Source: Gilvimarinus polysaccharolyticus (GTDB lineage Bacteria > Pseudomonadota > Gammaproteobacteria > Pseudomonadales > Cellvibrionaceae). From it: a DNA stretch of 64,000 bases. Both the position numbers and the translations under genes were made by a program. The notes beneath the pieces are model-generated. The model was given only the letters and a program-made list of their open reading frames with translations. It was not told where the DNA came from and did no database searches. The DNA is taken from NCBI RefSeq assembly GCF_001187555.1, contig NZ_LFIJ01000001.1, forward strand, positions 1,204,169 through 1,268,168, given 5' to 3'. Positions 58,790 through 64,000 of this stretch are shown in pieces (the stretch's first letter is position 1; every line of letters begins with the position of its first letter).

Positions 58790-59540
58790 TAGTTTTTGCG
58801 GGCCGCGTGCGTTAGGTAACCGACACTATATTGTTGTTCTTGAAAAGTTCACATTAGCGCAAAACGCCGATCATATTCCACAGCAAGTCATTCAGCCGCA
58901 AGCCAACACAGTCGTCTTATGGCAACAACGCGGCTCTTGGCATGTACGATTTTTTGATAAAGGCCAACCAGTACGGCGTTGCGGCTCTGGCAATATCGCC
59001 ATCGCTGCTTACATGCATAACCGATATCAACGACCGTTTACTCAAACACTGCAAACTATCGCTGGCACTGTGGTTTTAGGCGTAGATACTACCGGTGCCT
59101 ATTACCGCGACCGCCCCGGCCAGATAATACCAATAAAAAATCTGGCGCACTGGGAGCACTTATGCCAAACCCCGCTAACAAGTGCCGCACAAATAGGCGG
59201 CCGACAAGATTACACTCTGGTATTGCTGCCCAACAGCGAGGCATTATTACGCTTAAAGCTACGCAGTCATGCACTTAAGTTGTACAGCGCCCGCTCGGTG
59301 ATCGCCCTAGCACCCGCTCCGCGGCACTGGCAATTACGCTATTTTGCACCGCAATATGGCGTACCCGAGGATGCCGCTACCGGCTCTGCCTGCGTGCAGG
59401 CCAGTGGTTATTTGGCCAAGAAAACCAATAAGCACCATTTTAACTTTATCCAACGCTCACCCGCCGGCGGTATTATTCACACCGAGCATCGCTCGCAACA
59501 CACTATCGTCCGTGGAAACTATCAATTAATCAGCGATTAG
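58779..59540 (+). CDS. PhzF-family epimerase/isomerase-like protein
   Basis: 253 residues from the ATG at 58779, which lies 11 bases inside egtD in another frame. The two-lobed PhzF/DapF fold is indicated by a first-lobe glycine motif RRCGSGNIAIAA (Cys68) and a second-lobe YFAPQYGVPEDAATGSACVQASGYLA. A final QRSPAGGIIHT matches the family. Typical PhzF proteins have CGHAT at the first site; CGSGN is closer to the CGNG of diaminopimelate epimerase, where Cys is catalytic. The DapF partner Cys in the second lobe may correspond to the one in TGSACVQ. Substrate unknown. Coupling to egtD points to small-thiol or histidine metabolism, but this is inference. Confidence 0.75.
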   Translation: MIVDSFCGPRALGNRHYIVVLEKFTLAQNADHIPQQVIQPQANTVVLWQQRGSWHVRFFDKGQPVRRCGSGNIAIAAYMHNRYQRPFTQTLQTIAGTVVLGVDTTGAYYRDRPGQIIPIKNLAHWEHLCQTPLTSAAQIGGRQDYTLVLLPNSEALLRLKLRSHALKLYSARSVIALAPAPRHWQLRYFAPQYGVPEDAATGSACVQASGYLAKKTNKHHFNFIQRSPAGGIIHTEHRSQHTIVRGNYQLISD

Positions 59541-59657
59541 CGGCCCCAATTTAGTTCTGACAAGTAAAAATCTGCCAACACACATAAACCCGCTGACTGC
59601 CGGACAACACGGCACTAAAGCTTGTGTTTAGCAGTGCCGCCTAAGCTCCCCAATGTG

Positions 59658-59663
59658 TATAAT
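59658..59663 (+). promoter_or_regulatory. -10 element of the cyclase-FHA gene
   Basis: TATAAT at 59658-59663 lies 28 bases before the ATG at 59692 and inside the longer possible reading from 59653, arguing for the shorter start. No -35 recognised. Confidence 0.4.
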
Positions 59664-59691
59664 TGCCAAAACCCCGAACCAGAGTGCCGCA

Positions 59692-60609
59692 ATGTCTGCC
59701 CAGCGCGAAATACAAGCCGTGATGTTTGCCGATGTGTCTGGCAGCTCCCGCCTCTATAAAAAGCAAGGTAACACTCAAGCTAAAGACCTTATTGATCAGA
59801 CCTTAAGTATGAGTCGCCGTGTGATCGAGCGCCACGCAGGGGTGGTCGTTAAAAATATTGGCGACGAAGTTATGGCACGTTTTTCCAGCGCTACCGACGC
59901 CTGCCAAGCAGCCCTTGAGTTACAGCGTCAATCGCGCAACTTAAAACTGCAGGCATTGCGCATTGGTATTGCTTACGGCGCCACCTTACTCGATTCACAA
60001 GGCGACGTTTTTGGTGACGTGGTGAACGAGGCCGCCGAGGTTTCGCACATCGCTCGCGCTCGTCAAATTGTGATTAGCCACGCGGTAATAGAACAACTTA
60101 GCCCACTTATGGCGCAACAATGCGACGCGTTTGATCATGTGGTTTTAAAAGGGGCCGAGCAAACTTGCACAGTGTATCGCCTGCACTGGGAAGCCCCCAG
60201 CGTTACTCACAGCGCCACTGCGGTAATGGATGTTCGCGAGCTGCACAAAGAGCTCGAGCGCCATCGGTTATATTTGCGCGCCATTGAGCGCGACAGCAAC
60301 TACACTCCCGAGCAACTACCACTAACCTTTGGTCGCGAGCATAGCCGTGTACACTGGCCGATCAACTCCGTCCGCGCCTCACGTGAGCACGGCAACATTA
60401 TGTTTCGGCGCGGAAAATATATTTTAGTCGATCACAGCACTAACGGCACTTATATGCAAAATGATGATCAAGCAGAGATAATTTATTTACGCCGCGAAGA
60501 GATTCCGTTAACCGGCAGCGGCCGCATTAGCTTTGGCTTACCACTCGATGCAGCAGACAGTTACGTTATCGAGTTCTCTATCGGTGGCGGCACTAATTTG
60601 CAGAATTAA
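59692..60609 (+). CDS. Class III nucleotide cyclase-like domain fused to FHA domain
   Basis: 305 residues, cytosolic. The cyclase homology domain (about 5-165) has both metal aspartates (FADVSGSS and NIGDEVMARF), the Lys before NIGD, and the Asp and Asn of GDVFGDVVNEAAE. The Arg expected four residues after that Asn (VNxAAR) is Glu, which would weaken transition-state stabilisation. A helical linker (about 180-205) leads to an FHA domain (about 215-290) with FGRE, RASREHGN and DHSTNGTY, which binds phosphothreonine. It may be a degenerate cyclase used as a signalling platform, or bind nucleotide without turnover. No kinase is nearby. Confidence 0.85.
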   Translation: MSAQREIQAVMFADVSGSSRLYKKQGNTQAKDLIDQTLSMSRRVIERHAGVVVKNIGDEVMARFSSATDACQAALELQRQSRNLKLQALRIGIAYGATLLDSQGDVFGDVVNEAAEVSHIARARQIVISHAVIEQLSPLMAQQCDAFDHVVLKGAEQTCTVYRLHWEAPSVTHSATAVMDVRELHKELERHRLYLRAIERDSNYTPEQLPLTFGREHSRVHWPINSVRASREHGNIMFRRGKYILVDHSTNGTYMQNDDQAEIIYLRREEIPLTGSGRISFGLPLDAADSYVIEFSIGGGTNLQN

Positions 60610-60700
60610 TCGCTCCGACATCAAACCAGCGAAACATTTCACGGCATTTATTCTTAATCGATAAATACCCACACAACGATATTAAAACCGGTAACGCTAC

Positions 60701-61189
60701 ATGTCCCGCTCAAAAACACCCACACAACCGACGACTAAAAAACTTGTTGTTACCACCGCAGGCGTACTAAAGCGCTTAGCCGCCGGAGTTTACGACAGCC
60801 TATTAATTATGGCGCTAAGCCTTGCTTATAGTGCCGCCGTGCTGGCAGTAAATACTCTACTGCTAGGCGATACGCTAGCGCCTGGAGAAAAGGCCAACAT
60901 GGGGGTTTTAGGGTTTATCGGCTGGGTGGCTATTTGGATTGGGTTTTACATTGTGTTTTGGCAGCGTTTTGGACAAACATTAGGCATGAAAGCTTGGCGC
61001 CTAAAACTAACCAATGCCGATGGTGGAAAACCCAGTATTAAACAATGCTTATTACGATGCTTGTTTGGCAGCTTATCACTTGCACTTTTTGGCTTGGGGT
61101 ACTTTTGGCTATGGTTCGACTCCGAGCGCCTTACGCTGCACGATCGGCTCTCGGGAACCCGCGTGGTACAGCTGCCTAAAGGCCACTAA
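60701..61189 (+). CDS. RDD-family membrane protein
   Basis: 162 residues with three or four hydrophobic segments (about 30-52, 66-88, 125-145). The RDD signature is KRLAAGVYDSLLIM, where the Arg-Asp pair is replaced by Tyr-Asp. FGQTLGMKAWRLKL and LHDRLSGTRVV are the other conserved blocks. RDD proteins are small integral membrane proteins, some of which act in cation transport; the role here is unknown. It converges on lptG with 46 bases between. Confidence 0.88.
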   Translation: MSRSKTPTQPTTKKLVVTTAGVLKRLAAGVYDSLLIMALSLAYSAAVLAVNTLLLGDTLAPGEKANMGVLGFIGWVAIWIGFYIVFWQRFGQTLGMKAWRLKLTNADGGKPSIKQCLLRCLFGSLSLALFGLGYFWLWFDSERLTLHDRLSGTRVVQLPKGH

Positions 61190-61235
61190 GTGGTGGCCTT
61201 AGCAGAATAAAATATTGTTAAAGCAAGCGCTCGAA

Positions 61236-62294
61236 CTATGCAGCACGACGCAACAGCACTACCCCGAGCAAAAAGCATATAGCAATTGGCACCAAAACCG
61301 CCACTAACGGCGGAAAACCAAACACAATACTGGAAGGCCCCAATAAACTTTGCACCAACCTAAAGACAATACCAAAAGCCACACCGGTAAAAATTCGCTG
61401 CCCCATTGTTACCTCGCGCAGCGGACCAAACACAAACGAGATAGCAATTAACACCAAGCTTGCGGTTGCTAACGGTTGTAACAATTTTTGCCAAAATGCC
61501 AAAGTATATTCACTGCTTTCTAGGTTTTGCTCATTCAAATACTCTACATATTCGTGCAAGCTTTCTATCGACTGCGCCTCGGGCGGGACCGCCACAATGT
61601 CTAACAACTTAGGTGTCAGCTCGGTGTGCCATTCACGCTCAGGCAATCGCCGAGTAGTTAATGTATCGCCAGTAAAGTTAGTAATCAATACCGTTTCTTC
61701 GTGCCATACGCCGTCACGATACTCAACGTTTTGAGTGAAACTTGCCTCTTCGAGCTTGCCGTCAGCAAATCGATAACGACTAACCCCACGCAGATTTCCG
61801 CCCGGCTGGACAACATTAAACTGTATAAACTCATTGGATTCCCGATGCCAGACACCGCGTCGAGTTTGTCCTTCATCACTGTAACCTAAAGCAATGGCGC
61901 GACGGCTTTCAGAAACTTGATCGGCGTAAGGAATAACATACTCACCCAGTGCAATGCCCATTAAAATAAACAACAACACCGGCTTAAGTACCATCCAAAC
62001 AATGCGGCCAACCGACACACCCGCTGCCCGCATTACCACCAACTCACTCGATCCGGCCAAGTTGCCAAGACCGATTAAGCAACCAATTAAAACCGCGTAA
62101 GGCAAGTATTCATAAGCGCTGCGAGGCAAGCCCCATAAAATATAAATCAGCGCCTCGACCAAGGTATAGCCCTGCCTTAACTTATCCAACTGATCAACGA
62201 GCTTGCCAATAAAATCAAGCCCCAACACCAGCAGTAAAACCATTGCCACCGCGCCAACGACCGCACGCGTCACATAACGATTAAGCTTTGACAC
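61236..62294 (-). CDS. lptG: LPS export ABC permease LptG
   Basis: 352 residues. Six membrane helices, three on each side of a periplasmic beta-jellyroll domain (about 125-265). LYILWGLPRSAYEYLPYAVLIG and GSSELVVMRAAGVS form the cytoplasmic coupling helix region contacting LptB. It extracts lipopolysaccharide from the inner membrane with LptF and LptB. The start overlaps lptF by 14 bases. Confidence 0.96.
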   Translation of the reverse strand: MSKLNRYVTRAVVGAVAMVLLLVLGLDFIGKLVDQLDKLRQGYTLVEALIYILWGLPRSAYEYLPYAVLIGCLIGLGNLAGSSELVVMRAAGVSVGRIVWMVLKPVLLFILMGIALGEYVIPYADQVSESRRAIALGYSDEGQTRRGVWHRESNEFIQFNVVQPGGNLRGVSRYRFADGKLEEASFTQNVEYRDGVWHEETVLITNFTGDTLTTRRLPEREWHTELTPKLLDIVAVPPEAQSIESLHEYVEYLNEQNLESSEYTLAFWQKLLQPLATASLVLIAISFVFGPLREVTMGQRIFTGVAFGIVFRLVQSLLGPSSIVFGFPPLVAVLVPIAICFLLGVVLLRRAA

Positions 62295-63372
62295 GCTTAC
62301 TCCCCAACCGATTTATCAAGTTGCTAGGCCCAACAAAGATTAACCACGCTATGGCAATAAATACAGCATGTACAGACCACAGCCCCGGTAAAATAGGAAA
62401 CTTGCCCGCCTCCATCTCGGAGCGTACCGAGCTGAGCGCCGCCAAATAAACGAGGTACAGAATAATCGCGGGCAACATTTTTAAATATCGACCTTGGCGC
62501 GGATTAGTATGACTAAGAGGCACCGACATAAACGCCACGACTAATACCAGTAAGGGCATCGACAACCGCCACTGTAGCGTTGCCCTGGCCGATAGGCTTT
62601 CGTCCTTTAATAAGTCGCGAGTTGGCCGGGCATCGGCCTCTATGTCGTAAGCGGCCGACACCTCGGGCTCAGGAATGTGCTGAGCCAGCTGGTCAAACTC
62701 GGTAATTTGATAATTGGCAGAACCCGGCCGGCCTTGATAACGAATTCCATTGTGCAGCTCAAGGTAACGCTCACCAAATTCGCTGTTGTAGCGCTGTTTA
62801 CCTACCTCGGCAATCGCCACCGAGGTGGGAGTACCTATTTGGGTAAGAAACAATTGGTTCAGTTGAGTTCGGTTGTCACTAATAGACTCAACGTAAGCCA
62901 CCACCTTACCGCCGTTGAATGGCTGAAAATGACCGGATCTTAATGTGGTAAATTCACTGCGTGAACGCTGCTCGGCAAAAAGCTTTTGCGTTTTAGCCGC
63001 GCCCCAAGGACTTACCCACAAACTCATCGCACCAACGATTAACGCCACCATCAATGCTGGAACAGCGGTAATAAGCAGTAATTTCTTTTGGCTCATACCA
63101 CAGGCACTAAGCACTACCATCTCACTGTCCATATGCAGGCGACCATAGGCCAGTAATATGGCGATAAAAAATCCCAGCGGTACAATCAGCTCTAAAAAGC
63201 CTGGTAACCGATAGGCCATAATCGTAAACAGTAAATCAACGGCGATTTTGCCCGAGGCGGCATCGCCTAAGTACTTTACAAAGCGGCCGCTCATAATAAT
63301 CAGCAGTAAAGTCGTGCTGACGGCGAGCGTCGTCACTAACACTTCACGCGACAAATAGCGAAATACGATCAA
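62281..63372 (-). CDS. lptF: LPS export ABC permease LptF
   Basis: 363 residues, same fold as LptG, and its partner. RYLSREVLVTTLAVSTTLL opens the first helix and DSEMVVLSACGMSQKKLL is the coupling helix. Translation begins at a TTG, supported by AAGGATGG seven bases upstream. Divergent from pepA, the common arrangement in gammaproteobacteria. Confidence 0.96.
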   Translation of the reverse strand: MIVFRYLSREVLVTTLAVSTTLLLIIMSGRFVKYLGDAASGKIAVDLLFTIMAYRLPGFLELIVPLGFFIAILLAYGRLHMDSEMVVLSACGMSQKKLLLITAVPALMVALIVGAMSLWVSPWGAAKTQKLFAEQRSRSEFTTLRSGHFQPFNGGKVVAYVESISDNRTQLNQLFLTQIGTPTSVAIAEVGKQRYNSEFGERYLELHNGIRYQGRPGSANYQITEFDQLAQHIPEPEVSAAYDIEADARPTRDLLKDESLSARATLQWRLSMPLLVLVVAFMSVPLSHTNPRQGRYLKMLPAIILYLVYLAALSSVRSEMEAGKFPILPGLWSVHAVFIAIAWLIFVGPSNLINRLGSKRVKA

Positions 63373-63486
63373 AATACAACCATCCTTACAAATTGAGGCG
63401 GTTTAACAGACCCTTAATGGGGGCACATGCACGGTAACAACCAAAGATTTTGGCTCCTCGCCCGCTGATGACGTAAACTAGGCGGC

Positions 63487-63515
63487 ATTATCCCGTAACC
63501 GAGGCCATTTGTCTC
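63487..63515 (-). promoter_or_regulatory. Putative promoter of lptFG
   Basis: On the minus strand GAGACA (63515-63510), 17-base spacer and GATAAT (63492-63487) followed by GCCGCC. Transcription would start near 63480, leaving a leader of about 108 bases. In the remaining part of the 296-base lptF-pepA interval I see no other gene. Confidence 0.45.
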
Positions 63516-63668
63516 GATATCTGGTTAAGCCAAGCGATAGACCGTACCGCGGCGCTGTTCGTTCCAAGATCTGTAGGCCGACTTCCATAAGCCTGTTGCC
63601 TCAGACCCGTATAGCGCACATCGATTATCGCTAACTGCTCGCAATACAAAATCTATTAGGGGTCATAC

Positions 63669-64000
63669 ATGCAATTTCAAGCTAAGTCATTCGATGCTGC
63701 CAGCCATCGCAGCCCGCTTCTTGTGGTAGGCGTATTTTCCAATACAACTCTAACCCCCGGAGCCCATCTGATCGACCAAGCAGGCAAAGGCCAGCTAAGC
63801 AAGTTACTAACCCGCGAGAAATTCACCGGCGCTCGCGGCACCAGCCTAATGCTGCATCACAGTGTGGGCCAAACCGCCGAGCGGCTATTAATTATCGGCT
63901 TAGGCCCGCTCGAAAAAAGCTCGATTGAACCTGCAGCGATAAATGCCGCCCTTAATGCACTGCAAAACGTAGCAAAAAGTGCCACATACAAAAGCCTCAG
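63669..64000 (+). CDS. pepA: Leucyl aminopeptidase PepA, 5' part (runs off the window)
   Basis: The ATG at 63669 is preceded by AGGGG. The first 110 residues are visible: the N-terminal alpha/beta domain of M17 leucine aminopeptidase, with LIDQAGKGQLSKLL and LLIIGLGPLEKSS as in PepA. The metal-binding catalytic domain lies beyond the end. PepA is a cytosolic hexameric manganese/zinc peptidase that in E. coli also binds DNA. The location divergent from lptF supports the name. Confidence 0.93.
   Translation, partial: MQFQAKSFDAASHRSPLLVVGVFSNTTLTPGAHLIDQAGKGQLSKLLTREKFTGARGTSLMLHHSVGQTAERLLIIGLGPLEKSSIEPAAINAALNALQNVAKSATYKSL

Noticed and set aside
59610-59639. Imperfect hairpin CGGCACT...AGTGCCG after the PhzF-like gene as a terminator
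   Set aside because: The stem is interrupted by a bulge and no T-run follows; cannot be distinguished from chance.

Overview
The window is chromosomal housekeeping DNA from a free-living, motile Gram-negative gammaproteobacterium. Supporting genes are lptFG, bamB, secDF, pilW/pilF, an Aer-type receptor, a c-di-GMP enzyme and IscR. Gene order follows the Pseudomonas pattern recalled from memory (queA-tgt-secDF ... suhB-trmJ ... iscR-iscS ... ndk-rlmN-pilW-rodZ-ispG-hisS-yfgM-bamB-der). Moderate GC and this synteny fit a marine Cellvibrio/Saccharophagus-type lineage, but no rRNA gene is present and that placement is a guess. I saw no insertion sequence, prophage, CRISPR array or plasmid gene.

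Layout. 1-7.3 kb: tRNA-Arg(CCT), rsmE, a GGDEF/EAL protein, ttcA, then a PilZ protein next to an Aer-like receptor. 7.4-13.1 kb: bioA, then a minus-strand run tsaB - M18 aminopeptidase - tRNA-queuosine mannosyltransferase-like protein - trpS. 13.4-18.7 kb: adk, a shikimate-kinase-like gene directly behind a chemoreceptor gene, and a K+/H+ antiporter. 18.8-28.6 kb: RNase II, EVE protein, a small outer-membrane barrel, CvfB-like protein, yceI, guaA, guaB and xseA. 28.7-38.0 kb: the conserved ndk-to-der block, all minus strand. 38.1-46.1 kb: an Fe-S assembly operon, iscR - iscS-type desulfurase - sufB - sufC - sufD - sufS - A-type carrier - sufT - sufE. 46.3-56.2 kb: trmJ and suhB (divergent), a cytosolic hybrid histidine kinase, secF, secD, tgt, queA, tRNA-Leu(CAA). 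56.5-61.2 kb: egtB - egtD - PhzF-like gene, a cyclase-FHA protein and an RDD membrane protein. 61.2-64 kb: lptG and lptF, then the 5' part of pepA running off the end.

Themes. RNA modification and decay recur throughout (RsmE, TtcA, TsaB, QTMAN-like, RlmN, TrmJ, Tgt, QueA, RNase II). The most informative structural observation is the Fe-S locus. At the place where relatives carry iscRSUA-hscBA-fdx, this genome keeps iscR, an IscR-type operator and a C-terminally short IscS, but then has a full suf set and runs directly into ndk. Other points of interest are a PhzF-family protein translationally coupled to ergothioneine genes, a class III cyclase-FHA protein lacking the expected catalytic arginine, a -10 box inside the loop of a perfect palindrome upstream of ndk, loss of yajC from tgt-secD, and a 14-base tandem repeat across the trpS stop codon.
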